From: Natronorubrum bangense
GTDB taxonomy: Archaea; Halobacteriota; Halobacteria; Halobacteriales; Natrialbaceae
Direction of reading: 5' to 3'
DNA length: 64,000 bases
NCBI RefSeq assembly: GCF_004799645.1
Contig: NZ_CP031305.1
Location: 2,046,001-2,110,000 of the forward strand
In this document: piece by piece, positions 9,620 through 17,819 of the stretch
How the letters are laid out: each line of letters opens with the position of its first letter
Position numbering within the stretch: the first letter of the stretch is position 1
The notes under the pieces: generated by a model
What the model saw: only the letters and a program-made list of their open reading frames with translations
Databases searched by the model: none
What the model was told of the DNA's origin: nothing
Translations under genes and position numbers: made by a program

Positions 9620-10766
9620 CGGGGAACTGTGCATTCAGGTGACCGCTGTATATTCGCTCGCCGAACAGTGCCTCGAAGACGTCGTCGACCTGACTCTCGA
9701 GGTCGACGTCCGCAAAGCGATCGGGGTAGGCGGTCTTCCCGACGAAGTAGGCGTTGGCGATCATCGGTCCGAAATTACGCATATCGCGGTAGACCTGCAA
9801 GACGGGGTACACCTCGCCTTCTTTGACGGCCGTGAGTGCCTCGAACTCCGGATTCTCGTCGACTTCCTCGCGAACCCGGTCGACGCTTGCAACGTCGATG
9901 AAGATCCGCTCGGGATCGGCCTCGAGGAGCTGCTCGTGGCTGAGATCGACGGAGTTCTGGTGGCTCTCGACGTCTTCGATGGCGTTCTCGACGTTAGGAT
10001 AGTGAAACATCGTCGTGTCGCCACGGGTCGTCGACAGCCCGTGTGCGCCCCGGAAGCGAAACGCCGCGGCGTAGCCTTCCGCGCGCTCGTCGGCGGGGAT
10101 GTCTCCGGTACGCTCGTCGAAGTCGGTGATGGTGTCCTCGAGGAACGTCTCGAGCGCATCGGCGCGGTCTTCGTTCCTGAGTGTCTCGCCGATCGTCTTC
10201 CAGGTCTGATAAAGGACCTTGCGACCGTCCCCAGTCAGGATGTTCTCCGTGTCGACGAGCACGACCGGCGTGTTCGTTTGTTCTGCCAGTTCGTCGGCAC
10301 GCGAGGAATCCCCGTTGAGAAAGATCACGTCGGGTTCGACCTCGAGGATCTGTTCGGCGTCGCCGTCGCGGTCTGCACCGCGGTCGCCGAAGGTTGGAAG
10401 CTCGCCCAGTTCGGGATTGGCCACGAGATAGGGGAGTTCGTTCAGCGAGGACTCACGGACGCTTCCGATACCGACCACGCGATCAGTCGCGTCCATGAAC
10501 GCGAGCTGTCTGAGCGTTCCGGCCCCGATACCGAGAATGCGCTCGGGGTCGTCCGGGACATCGACGGTCCGGCCGGCCGTGTCCGTCACGGTTCGATCAC
10601 CTGCCGTCTCGCTGGCAGGCAGCAGACTCGCACATCCCGCAAGTCCCGCGAGAGCCGTTGTCCCGAGTCCGGCCAGGACGGATCGGCGTCGCGGCCGCCG
10701 GTGTCCATCCCTCTCGACTGCGTTCGTTGTGTCTCGAGGCACGCCTGCCTGTGAGTCATCCGTCAT
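9597..10766 (-). CDS. Substrate-binding lipoprotein of FecCD-type importer
   Basis: The 389-residue protein has a long N-terminal leader with twin arginines (HRRPRRRSVLAGLG) and a lipobox AGLAGC, so it is probably Tat-exported and lipid-anchored on the outer face of the membrane. The mature part begins VTDTAGRTVDVPDDPERI, typical of TroA/BtuF-like class III binding proteins, and later contains EVEPDVIFLN and an inter-domain helix. It starts the operon with the permease and ATPase. Upstream, an AT-rich stretch (10788-10830) holds a TATA-like TTTTACTAA about 27 nt before the ATG, plus repeated TTAG words, so metal control by a DtxR-type factor is plausible. The ligand is not identifiable. Confidence 0.9.
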   Translation of the reverse strand: MTDDSQAGVPRDTTNAVERDGHRRPRRRSVLAGLGTTALAGLAGCASLLPASETAGDRTVTDTAGRTVDVPDDPERILGIGAGTLRQLAFMDATDRVVGIGSVRESSLNELPYLVANPELGELPTFGDRGADRDGDAEQILEVEPDVIFLNGDSSRADELAEQTNTPVVLVDTENILTGDGRKVLYQTWKTIGETLRNEDRADALETFLEDTITDFDERTGDIPADERAEGYAAAFRFRGAHGLSTTRGDTTMFHYPNVENAIEDVESHQNSVDLSHEQLLEADPERIFIDVASVDRVREEVDENPEFEALTAVKEGEVYPVLQVYRDMRNFGPMIANAYFVGKTAYPDRFADVDLESQVDDVFEALFGERIYSGHLNAQFPDVYRPLF

Positions 10767-10950
10767 TATCTACCCCGAAAAATGCAATTAGTAAAAACAT
10801 TTTGTATTAGTCCAACCAGGCTTGGATAACGCCTTCGGCTCTCGACAGTATCCGTTTCAGATCGTGTCGCCTCCTGTCGACGTCGGGGTCGTCGAGTACG
10901 GCCTGTCCCCGGACAGTGTCGTCGTGTTCGTGTCCTAATTAGACTCTACT

Positions 10951-10999
10951 AACTATGTTATTCCACACCACAACTTTATTAACAATTGGTGGCATAGTT
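10951..10999. promoter_or_regulatory. Inverted repeat flanking the TATA box of the DtxR-family gene
   Basis: Arms AACTATG (10951-10957) and CATAGTT (10993-10999), with partly matching inner parts CCACACCA and TGGTGG, enclose a TATA-like CTTTATTAA at about 10974-10982. The ATG at 11008 lies about 29 nt after the TATA centre, so the mRNA is probably leaderless. A factor bound to both arms would bracket the TATA box, which fits autorepression; this is inference. Confidence 0.55.
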
Positions 11000-11007
11000 G
11001 TTATCTG

Positions 11008-11679
11008 ATGGACCTCAGTCCGATCGCAGAGGAGTATCTGAAAGCGATCTCTACCCTCGAGACTGAGCATGCCCGCCCGATCCGAACTGTCGAAATCGCC
11101 GACGAGGTTGGGGTTACGTCCGCCTCTGTCTCGAGTATGATCGACACACTCGATGAACGAGGACTCCTCGAGTACACACCGTACAAGGGCGTCGAACTGA
11201 CCGATGACGGCGAGGAGATCGTCACGACGCTCGTGCGAAAACATCGACTGCTAGAAACGTTTCTGACGGAACAGCTCGAGTATCGGTTGACCGACGTTCA
11301 CGAGGAAGTCGACCGACTCGAACACCACATCAGCGACGAGTTCGCCCAGCGCCTAGCGACGTTTCTCGACGATCCCACGATAGACTCCCACGGTGATCCG
11401 ATTCCGGACACTGCGCTGACTGTCAGCGAGGAATCGACATACACCCCACTGACCGAATACGAAGTCGGTGAGACCGTTGTCGTTGCTCAAGTCCCCGGCC
11501 GTGATGTTGCCATCCGAGAACACCTGTTCGAAAACGGTATCGACCCCGGAACGACGCTGACGATCGACGATGTGTTACCCGTCGATCTCATCACGGTCGT
11601 TCCCGATTCCGTGGCTGCTCCCGTCTCGTTACCGACACACGTTGCACGACGTATCGGCGCTCGAGTCCCGGATCAGTAG
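11008..11679 (+). CDS. DtxR/MntR-family metal-dependent transcriptional regulator
   Basis: The 223-residue protein opens MDLSPIAEEYLKAISTLE, the usual start of DtxR-family regulators. It has a winged helix (about residues 20-65, with VGVTSASVSSMIDTL as recognition region), a helical metal-binding and dimerization domain rich in His/Glu (KHRLLETFL, HHISDEFAQRL), and a C-terminal FeoA/SH3-like domain (about 150-223). The family binds Fe(II) or Mn(II) and then operators related to TTAGGnTAnCCTAA. It lies between two metal importers and close to a metal exporter, several of whose promoters carry TTAG-N6-CTAA boxes, so it is the likely local regulator. Whether it senses Fe or Mn is not readable. 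Confidence 0.92.
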   Translation: MDLSPIAEEYLKAISTLETEHARPIRTVEIADEVGVTSASVSSMIDTLDERGLLEYTPYKGVELTDDGEEIVTTLVRKHRLLETFLTEQLEYRLTDVHEEVDRLEHHISDEFAQRLATFLDDPTIDSHGDPIPDTALTVSEESTYTPLTEYEVGETVVVAQVPGRDVAIREHLFENGIDPGTTLTIDDVLPVDLITVVPDSVAAPVSLPTHVARRIGARVPDQ

Positions 11680-11691
11680 CCAGCAACTGAT

Positions 11692-11735
11692 TTAGCCATA
11701 TCTAATCTATAGTTTAGCCTCACAAAATATAAATA
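11692..11735 (+). promoter_or_regulatory. DtxR-type box and TATA promoter of the metal-importer operon
   Basis: TTAGCCATATCTAA (11692-11705) has the TTAG-N6-CTAA layout; a second half-site TTTAGCC follows at 11712-11718. The TATA box TATAAATA (11728-11735) is centred about 28 nt before the ATG at 11759, so transcription should start at or next to the start codon. The box resembles those at 14566 and 16913. Confidence 0.6.
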
Positions 11736-11758
11736 GCGGTACACTAAACCGAGATGTA

Positions 11759-12739
11759 ATGACGAACCAATCCAAGGAAAACGGTTCACGAGTCGTCTCG
11801 CGCCGAAGATTCACCGCCCTCAGTGCCGGTGCACTCACCGCCGGGTTGGCCGGCTGTTTCGGGGATGACCCGCAGGACGACGGAGGCGACAGTGATGCGG
11901 AGTTTACCGTCTTCGCGTCGATGCCCGCCGTCTGGGACTTCGTTCGACAGACTGCAGGCGACCACATGGAGGCGATCGACCTCGTCCCGATCGGTGAGCA
12001 CGGCCACGACTGGACGCCCGAACCCGGGACGGTCGAGGAACTCGACGAGGCCGACGGCTTCGTCTATCTCCGTGACTTCGCGACCTGGCAGGACAACGCC
12101 GCAGATCAGCTCTCAGAACGCGACGACGTCGTCGTGATCGAGGCCTCGGAAGGGATCGAGTTCTTCGACAGTCCCGCGGAGGATAACGACGAACACTGGT
12201 GGATGGACCCAGTCGAGTGCCAGGAAGGCGTCGAGAATATCGCCGACGGCCTCGCCAAGATCGACCCCGACAACGCCGACGACTACGAGGCGAACGCCGC
12301 GGCGTTCAACGACGAACTCGAGGCACTCAACGAGGACATCCACGACATCGTCGACCGGGCGGAACTCGAGGACATCGTCGTCGCCACTCACGACTCCTTC
12401 CAGTGGTGGTACAGTCGGTACGATATCAATATTCACTCGCCGGTGGGGACCTCGCCCGACGACGCCGCTTCGGCGGCCGACGTCGAGAGGGTCGAAGAAC
12501 TGATCGACGATATCGGTATCGAGCACGTCCTCTACGACGTCGGCGAACCCGCCCCGCTCGCGGAGTCGCTCGCCAACGAGGTCGACGCGGAGATCCTGCC
12601 GCTCTCGCCGGTCGAAACCCAGATGGACGGCAGTCCGGCGATCGACCCCACCGTCGAGATGGAACCCGACTGGGGGTACATCGACCACTTCCGAGAGCTG
12701 AACCTGCCGACACTCGAGACGGCGCTCTGGGCGGAGTAG
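11759..12739 (+). CDS. Metal-binding lipoprotein of ZnuA/TroA type
   Basis: The 326-residue protein has a twin-arginine signal (SRRRFTALSAG) and a lipobox GLAGC. The mature part resembles cluster A-I metal-binding proteins: candidate ligands are in GEHGHDW (about residue 80), DEHWWMDP (about 143) and THDSFQW (about 205), plus an acidic residue near the end. It would capture Zn(II) or Mn(II) outside the cell and hand it to the permease at 13559. The His-rich acidic loop typical of many zinc-specific ZnuA proteins is absent, which leaves Mn(II) open. The gene has a DtxR-type box and a leaderless promoter. The ATPase follows after 65 bp. Confidence 0.9.
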   Translation: MTNQSKENGSRVVSRRRFTALSAGALTAGLAGCFGDDPQDDGGDSDAEFTVFASMPAVWDFVRQTAGDHMEAIDLVPIGEHGHDWTPEPGTVEELDEADGFVYLRDFATWQDNAADQLSERDDVVVIEASEGIEFFDSPAEDNDEHWWMDPVECQEGVENIADGLAKIDPDNADDYEANAAAFNDELEALNEDIHDIVDRAELEDIVVATHDSFQWWYSRYDINIHSPVGTSPDDAASAADVERVEELIDDIGIEHVLYDVGEPAPLAESLANEVDAEILPLSPVETQMDGSPAIDPTVEMEPDWGYIDHFRELNLPTLETALWAE

Positions 12740-12804
12740 AATTAGCCCAATCAAAAGGTTTGGGTAGGTGGAGCAAATAAACTATTGTAACTAATCAACG
12801 TACT

Positions 12805-13557
12805 ATGACTCGCGCAATAACTGTCGAAAACGTCCACTTCGCCTACGACGAGCAGCCGGTGTTGAGAGACGTCTCACTGTCGGTCGACGAAGGGGAGTTC
12901 CTGGGATTGATCGGGCCGAACGGCTCGGGCAAGACGACGCTGCTGAAGATCATGCTCGGCCTGCAGACGCCCGACACCGGCCGCGTCGAACTGTTCGGGA
13001 CGCCGTCGACGGCGTTCTCGGAGGGGACTCGGCTTGGATACGTCTCACAGCAATCGACCGAGGCCGAGACGATGATGCCCGTCACTGTCCGGGAAGTCGT
13101 GACGATGGGACGATATCCACACGCCGGACTCCGGCGACTGAGCGACGAGGACCGTGAGATCATCGACGACGCACTCGAGGAAGTCGAGATCACTGACCTC
13201 GCCGACCGACGGATCAACCGCTTGTCGGGTGGCCAGCGACAGCGGGCCTACATCGCCCGGGCGCTCGCCTCCGAGGCGGACCTGCTGGCACTCGACGAGC
13301 CCACCGTCGGCGTCGACGCGGGGTCGGTCGAGCAGTTCTACGACCTGCTCGAGGACCTCAACGACGACGGCATCACGATCGTCCTCATCGAACACGACAT
13401 CGGCGTCGTTACCGAACACGCCGACATGATCGCTTGTCTCGACGGGGAACTGTACGAACACAGTCCAACCGAACAGTTCCTCGAGAGCGACGCGCTGGAC
13501 CGGGCATTCAGCTCGACTCGAGCGGTCGGAACGACGGCGAGTGCCAGCGGGGATTGA
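12805..13557 (+). CDS. Metal ABC transporter ATPase (ZnuC/MntB type)
   Basis: The 250-residue ATPase has Walker A GPNGSGKTT, Q-loop VSQQST, signature LSGGQRQRAYIARAL, Walker B LLALDEPTVGVD and the switch His in IEHDIGVV. The sequence VGVDAGSVEQFYDLL after Walker B and the short C-terminal extension are typical of ATPases paired with ABC-3 permeases. It starts 65 bp after the binding-protein gene. That gap has its own TATA-like AAATAAACTA about 28 nt before the ATG and a TTAGCCCAA half-site, so it may be transcribed both with and without the first gene. The permease begins two bases after its stop. Confidence 0.92.
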   Translation: MTRAITVENVHFAYDEQPVLRDVSLSVDEGEFLGLIGPNGSGKTTLLKIMLGLQTPDTGRVELFGTPSTAFSEGTRLGYVSQQSTEAETMMPVTVREVVTMGRYPHAGLRRLSDEDREIIDDALEEVEITDLADRRINRLSGGQRQRAYIARALASEADLLALDEPTVGVDAGSVEQFYDLLEDLNDDGITIVLIEHDIGVVTEHADMIACLDGELYEHSPTEQFLESDALDRAFSSTRAVGTTASASGD

Positions 13558-13558
13558 G

Positions 13559-14524
13559 ATGGCCGTTGGAACGAACACCTCGAGACGACAGCTCTCCGCG
13601 CTTGCCCTTGGTATCCCGCTCGTCTTGCTCGCACTCGCCGGCTTCATCATCTGGGTGTTCCCACACCTCTTCGATCGGTTCTGGGGGACGGCGTGTTCGG
13701 CGACCGACACGTGGCTGGTCTGTAGTGGCTTCCTCCAGCGGGGGTTCACTGCCGGCGTCCTCATCGGGATCACCGCACCGATCGTCGGAACCTACCTCGT
13801 CAACCGGCAGATGGCACTGATCGGCGAGGCGCTTGCACACACGGCCTTCGGCGGTGTCGCGATCGGACTGTTCATCGGCGCGGCCGTGCCGAGTCTGAAC
13901 TACCCGCTCCTGTTTGCCCTCGTGGCTGCAGCAATCTCCGCACTCGGGATGCAGTACATCGCCGTCAAGACCGACGGCTACGCCGACATCCCGATTGCGA
14001 TCATGCTCACCGGTGGGTTCGCGGTCGGTATCGCCGTGATCTCCTACGGCGTCGTCTTCAGCGCGACCGTCGAGAGCTACCTGTTCGGGGACATCCTGTT
14101 CGTTCCCTTCGAGAACGTCCAGCTCATGGTCGCACTCACGATGCTCGTCCTCGGGACCGTCGCGCTCACGCACAAACAGCTCCTGCTGATCACCTTCGAC
14201 CGCGAGGCTGCACGGCTCGCACGGATCAATGTCTGGTTCTACGATACGTTGTTGATCGTGCTGACGGCGCTGGTCGTCGTCGCGGCGATGCAGATCCTCG
14301 GGGCGATCCTCGTCGCTGGGATGCTCGTCATCCCCGTCGCAGCGTCGATGCAGCTCACCACGAGCTTCAACCGTGGGCTCATCCTCTCTGTACTACTCGG
14401 ACAGGTCGCGGTCTTCGGTGGGATCTTCCTCTCGTACTACTGGAACGTCGCGACCGGCGCGATGATCATCATCGTCGCGATCGCCGTCTATATCTGGTCT
14501 GTGATCGGCGATCCACTCTGGTGA
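13559..14524 (+). CDS. ABC-3 family metal permease (ZnuB/MntA type)
   Basis: The 321-residue protein has about eight to nine helices and the ABC-3 signatures: QRGFTAGVLIGITAPIVGTY, the conserved LIGEALAHTAFGGVAIG (ATPase contact) and, late, LGAILVAGMLVIPVAASMQL. The ATG at 13559, two bases after the ATPase stop, is taken as start; a GTG at 13541 in the same frame would overlap the ATPase gene. It completes the binding protein-ATPase-permease set. A decayed partial copy of its 3' half is recognizable at 16675-16772. Confidence 0.92.
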   Translation: MAVGTNTSRRQLSALALGIPLVLLALAGFIIWVFPHLFDRFWGTACSATDTWLVCSGFLQRGFTAGVLIGITAPIVGTYLVNRQMALIGEALAHTAFGGVAIGLFIGAAVPSLNYPLLFALVAAAISALGMQYIAVKTDGYADIPIAIMLTGGFAVGIAVISYGVVFSATVESYLFGDILFVPFENVQLMVALTMLVLGTVALTHKQLLLITFDREAARLARINVWFYDTLLIVLTALVVVAAMQILGAILVAGMLVIPVAASMQLTTSFNRGLILSVLLGQVAVFGGIFLSYYWNVATGAMIIIVAIAVYIWSVIGDPLW

Positions 14525-14565
14525 TTCGGATTCTGTCGCCACTGTTCCGGCACACCAAAGAATTA

Positions 14566-14581
14566 TTTAGGCTATCCTAAA
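14566..14581. promoter_or_regulatory. DtxR-type palindrome upstream of the P-type ATPase
   Basis: TTTAGG-CTAT-CCTAAA is a perfect inverted repeat with the spacing and bases of DtxR/IdeR operators (TTAGGnTAnCCTAA). It ends 46 bp before the ATG at 14628, just upstream of a weak TATA-like ATACTTATT (about 14599-14607). A site upstream of the TATA box could serve activation as well as repression, which would fit an exporter induced by excess metal. Confidence 0.65.
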
Positions 14582-14627
14582 ACATTTGATCTGATTGACA
14601 ATACTTATTCCGGGCGAGAACACACGT

Positions 14628-16652
14628 ATGGACATGCAACAGCCCTCGAGTCCCGAGCAGGTCGACGACGAGGTTGGGACGGCGATGGATCGATCGGGGC
14701 CTCGCAGGGAGGCTGTCGAAGACGAGGAGGCGGCTCCGGACCGGTCGACGCTCCGCCGGGAGGGGGTGTTCGTTGTCCTCACCTTCGTCGGGATGATCGG
14801 CGGGCTTCTCGCCAGCTGGTTCGGCGGGCCGTCGTGGCTCGTCTGGACGTGTTACGCTGGGGCGTACATCTTCGGCGGCTGGTACGGCCTCAAAGAGAGC
14901 ATCGAGGCGATCCAGGAGCCTGCCGTCGAGATCGACCTGCTGATGATCATCGCAGCACTCGGGGCGCTCACCATCGGCGCCCCCTTCGAGGGAGCGATGC
15001 TGCTCTTTCTGTTCTCGCTGTCGAACGTGTTACAACACTACGCCATCGGGCGCTCGAGGGACGCGATCCGGTCGCTCATGCAGATGCGCCCGGAGTCCGC
15101 ACAGCTCCTCCGTGATGGAGAGGAAGTGACGGTCCCCATCGAGGACGTCGAGATCGGTGAGGTGTTCGTCGTCCGTCCTGGCGACCGACTTCCACTGGAC
15201 GGCGTCGTCGAGGCCGGCGAGACCACGGTCGATCAGTCCTCGCTGACTGGCGAGTCCGTCCCCGTCCCGAAAGCACCCGGTGACGAGGTGTTTGGCGGCA
15301 CGATCAACGAGACCGGAAGCCTCGAGGTCCGGGTGACCCGCGAGGCCGAAGAATCAGCCATCTCGAAGCTCATCCACATGGTCGAGGAGGCCCGAAGCGA
15401 GAAGGCACCGACCCAGCGGCTTATCGACCGGTTAGAACAGCCATACGTGCTCGGCGTCTTCGCGATGACGGCGGTGGCGATCGCGATTCCGCTGGGGCTC
15501 GGCCACGAGTTCGATCCCACGTTCTACCGTGCGATGACGCTCATGGTTGCCGCCTCGCCGTGTGCCGTGATCCTCTCGACGCCAGCGGCGGTGCTCTCGG
15601 CCATCACTGCCGGTGCGCGCCAGGGCGTTCTTTTCAAGGGCGGCGAACACGTCGAGCGGACAGCGACCGTCGACGCCATCGCCTTCGACAAGACCGGGAC
15701 GCTCACCGAGGGCAACACCCGGCTGACCGACGTGACCGTTCGGGAGGGGGCGAGCCTCGAGAGCGACAATGATCGCCTGCTCGCACTTGCCGCGGCGGTC
15801 CAGTCCCGATCGGAACACCACCTGGCCGAGGCGACCGTCGAGGCGGCCAAGGAACGCGAACTCGAGACACCCACCGCGAGCGGCTTCGAGGCCGTCGTCG
15901 GCAAAGGGGTCCACGCGACGGTCGACGGGCGGACGATCCACATCGGGAACCCCCGCTACTTCGAGACGGTGACCGAGGGGGCAACGATCGTTGGACGTGA
16001 GGACGGTCTCGAGGCCGTCCGATCACTCGAAAACGACGGGAAGACGAGCGTGCTTGTCGCCCGCGAGGATGGGGACGGCCTTGAGGTCCTGGGCTGGCTC
16101 GCGTTCACCGACACGATCCGGGAGAACGCAGCCGAGACGATCGAACGCCTGCGCGAACTCGGTGTCGAACGGATCGTCATGCTGACCGGCGACAACGAGC
16201 GTGTGGCCCAGTCGATCGCGGACGAACTCGGGATCGACGAGGTGTACGCGGAGTTGCTGCCCGAACAGAAAGTCGACCGGATCGAACGGCTTCAAGAGCG
16301 CCACGAAGCGGTGGCGATGGTCGGCGACGGCGTCAACGACGCCCCGGCGCTCGCGACGGCCGACATCAGCGTCGGAATGGGTGGGGCTGGCACCGACGTC
16401 GCGCTCGAGACCGCCGAGGTCGTGCTCATGTCCGACGAACTCAGTCGCCTTCCGTACGCACTCGCGCTCAGCCGTGAGACTCGCAAAACGCTCTTCGTGA
16501 ATCTCGCCATCGCGTTTGGTGCGATCGCGATCATGATCGGGGCCATTCTCATAGCGGGGATTCCGCTCCCACTTGCGGTGATCGGCCACGAGGGTTCGAC
16601 CGTGCTCGTCTGCCTGATCGGGCTGCGGCTGATCGGATTTCAGGGGCCGTGA
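14628..16652 (+). CDS. P1B-type metal-exporting ATPase, P1B-4-like (SPC motif)
   Basis: The 674-residue protein has the P-type ATPase core: TGES in the actuator domain, DKTGT with the phosphorylated Asp at about residue 354, TGDN and GDGVNDAPAL. The membrane metal-site motif is SPC (about residues 310-312), not CPC, and the last helix pair contains GHEGST (His about 654). SPC with HEG(G/S)T is the mark of subgroup P1B-4, whose known members export Co(II), Fe(II) or related ions. An acidic tail of about 45 residues without a CxxC metal domain precedes the first helix, also typical of P1B-4. The start is the ATG at 14628; the frame is open back to a TTG at 14595. A DtxR-type palindrome lies upstream. 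Confidence 0.88.
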   Translation: MDMQQPSSPEQVDDEVGTAMDRSGPRREAVEDEEAAPDRSTLRREGVFVVLTFVGMIGGLLASWFGGPSWLVWTCYAGAYIFGGWYGLKESIEAIQEPAVEIDLLMIIAALGALTIGAPFEGAMLLFLFSLSNVLQHYAIGRSRDAIRSLMQMRPESAQLLRDGEEVTVPIEDVEIGEVFVVRPGDRLPLDGVVEAGETTVDQSSLTGESVPVPKAPGDEVFGGTINETGSLEVRVTREAEESAISKLIHMVEEARSEKAPTQRLIDRLEQPYVLGVFAMTAVAIAIPLGLGHEFDPTFYRAMTLMVAASPCAVILSTPAAVLSAITAGARQGVLFKGGEHVERTATVDAIAFDKTGTLTEGNTRLTDVTVREGASLESDNDRLLALAAAVQSRSEHHLAEATVEAAKERELETPTASGFEAVVGKGVHATVDGRTIHIGNPRYFETVTEGATIVGREDGLEAVRSLENDGKTSVLVAREDGDGLEVLGWLAFTDTIRENAAETIERLRELGVERIVMLTGDNERVAQSIADELGIDEVYAELLPEQKVDRIERLQERHEAVAMVGDGVNDAPALATADISVGMGGAGTDVALETAEVVLMSDELSRLPYALALSRETRKTLFVNLAIAFGAIAIMIGAILIAGIPLPLAVIGHEGSTVLVCLIGLRLIGFQGP

Positions 16653-16674
16653 TCAAGCACGCGTCGCTCACTAC

Positions 16675-16772
16675 TGGCGTATCCACGATACGCTGTTGGT
16701 CGTGCTGATGGCGCTGGTCGGTGCTGTGGCTTTGCATTTGGTCTGTGATCGACGACACGATCTGGGAACACC
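16675..16772 (+). pseudogene. Decayed fragment of an ABC-3 metal permease
   Basis: Read in two frames this stretch gives HDTLLVVLMALVGAV and then CIWSVIDDTIW, which match YDTLLIVLTALVVVA and YIWSVIGDPLW near the end of the intact permease at 13559-14524. The part between them (about 75 residues in the intact gene) is deleted and the frame is broken. It is therefore the remnant of a second permease copy, sitting just after the P-type ATPase. The rest of 16653-17174 shows no gene apart from the orphan promoter at 16913. Confidence 0.7.
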
Positions 16773-16912
16773 ATCTCCTCGATCGCTGCGAACGAAACTT
16801 CGCGATCCTGTCGCCAACGCCCGGCCTCGAGTCACTTGGCGGGGAGTCAGTGGATTCGCCCCTGACCCGATGGCCAGCCGCACTCGGTCGGCTCGATCAC
16901 ATGCAGATATCC

Positions 16913-16937
16913 TTAGCCTAGTCTAATCTTTATATTA
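16913..16937 (+). promoter_or_regulatory. Orphan DtxR-type box with TATA element
   Basis: TTAGCCTAGTCTAA (16913-16926) matches the DtxR-type layout and closely resembles the importer box at 11692. A good TATA (CTTTATATTA, 16928-16937) follows at once. No start codon of a recognizable gene lies at the expected distance on the plus strand, and the nearest gene on the minus strand ends at 17175. With the permease remnant upstream, this looks like the promoter of a lost metal-transport gene, or of a small RNA. Confidence 0.5.
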
Positions 16938-17174
16938 GAATAAGCAAATTTAAGTACAAGCCCCGAATACCATCGACTGCGCTTCGGAACGACCGAAGTG
17001 CGCTGTCAGATCGTCCTCCGGATTCGCCGGCAACGAACGGCTCCGGATGAGCTCCTGCAACGAAATGCGAGCGCCAGTGGTCAGTCACCCGCTCGTGATA
17101 ACCCAACCGAGCACAGCAGATCACACACTCGGGTCATCTCTATTATCGGACACAGAAGCCCGTACAGACGGCGA

Positions 17175-17624
17175 TCAGAACGAAATATGAGACGTCGAGT
17201 CGGGACCATCGTCCTCGTCGACACCGCCCTCATGAACGAACGTCAGTTCGTCATCGGTGAGATATACGGTACCGTCGCCGCTGACAGTAATGTCGATCGA
17301 GGGGAGCGTCGTCCCGGCAGCGTCGCCGTTGTCACAGTCGCCAGAACACGCGTTGAACATCGATCCATGTCGAGGGCAGATGAGTTGGCCGTCGCGAATC
17401 GCCACGCCGCGGCCCGTATCGAATCGCTGTGCTTCGTGCGTACAGCGGTTGACCCACGCTGCGACGCCGTCGTCAGCCACAGGTCGACTGCTCGTCGAGC
17501 GCTGCTCGGCGCTGTCGTCACAGGGAACGAGAATGAACTCCTCTTGTTCGCCGTACTGATTTCGCACCGTGAACAGCCACGACCCCTCTTCGTGGACCGT
17601 CTTTACGGTCGTGAGTTCCTGCAT
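17175..17624 (-). CDS. Rieske [2Fe-2S] ferredoxin-like protein
   Basis: The 149-residue soluble protein carries both halves of a Rieske cluster site: CTH (Cys61, His63) and CPRHGSMF (Cys83, His86). It lacks a membrane anchor or export signal, so it resembles the small Rieske ferredoxins that pass electrons to oxygenases or other redox enzymes, rather than the subunit of a bc1 complex. The disulfide cysteines of respiratory Rieske proteins are not obvious, although further Cys occur at about residues 93 and 97. It stands alone, divergent from trm5, with the 55-bp repeat copy B between them. Partner enzymes are not in this window. Confidence 0.88.
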   Translation of the reverse strand: MQELTTVKTVHEEGSWLFTVRNQYGEQEEFILVPCDDSAEQRSTSSRPVADDGVAAWVNRCTHEAQRFDTGRGVAIRDGQLICPRHGSMFNACSGDCDNGDAAGTTLPSIDITVSGDGTVYLTDDELTFVHEGGVDEDDGPDSTSHISF

Positions 17625-17682
17625 AGGATCGCTAGCAGTGCCAGTCTAAAAACCGTTTATCGTAACAACTGCAACTATGTAC

Positions 17683-17737
17683 ATACTGATCGCATAGCCG
17701 TCGTGCGATCAGATGTGCAGTGACTTGCAGTGGCTAC
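17683..17737. repeat. 55-bp dispersed repeat, copy B
   Basis: This is the partner of 6845-6899, with shared blocks ACTGATCG, GTGCG, TGTGCAGTGAC and CAGTGGCTAC. It sits in the divergent gap between the Rieske gene and trm5. Copy B has more self-complementarity than copy A: CTGATCGCA at 17686-17694 can pair with TGCGATCAG at 17704-17712. Confidence 0.6.
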
Positions 17738-17819
17738 TATACCGGCACGGTGCCTCGAGGCCGTTCCCACGGCCACCGCGAAGCGTCACCGTTACGGCAG
17801 GCGACCGGTTTTTCAGGGT

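Noticed and set aside
14595..14627. TTG start 11 codons earlier for the P-type ATPase
   Set aside because: It would place the start in the TATA region; ATG 14628 fits the promoter spacing better.
17047..17190. 47-codon ORF downstream of the orphan metal-type promoter
   Set aside because: The ATG lies about 90 nt beyond the expected transcription start, the ORF overlaps the Rieske gene end, and no motif or conservation can be seen.
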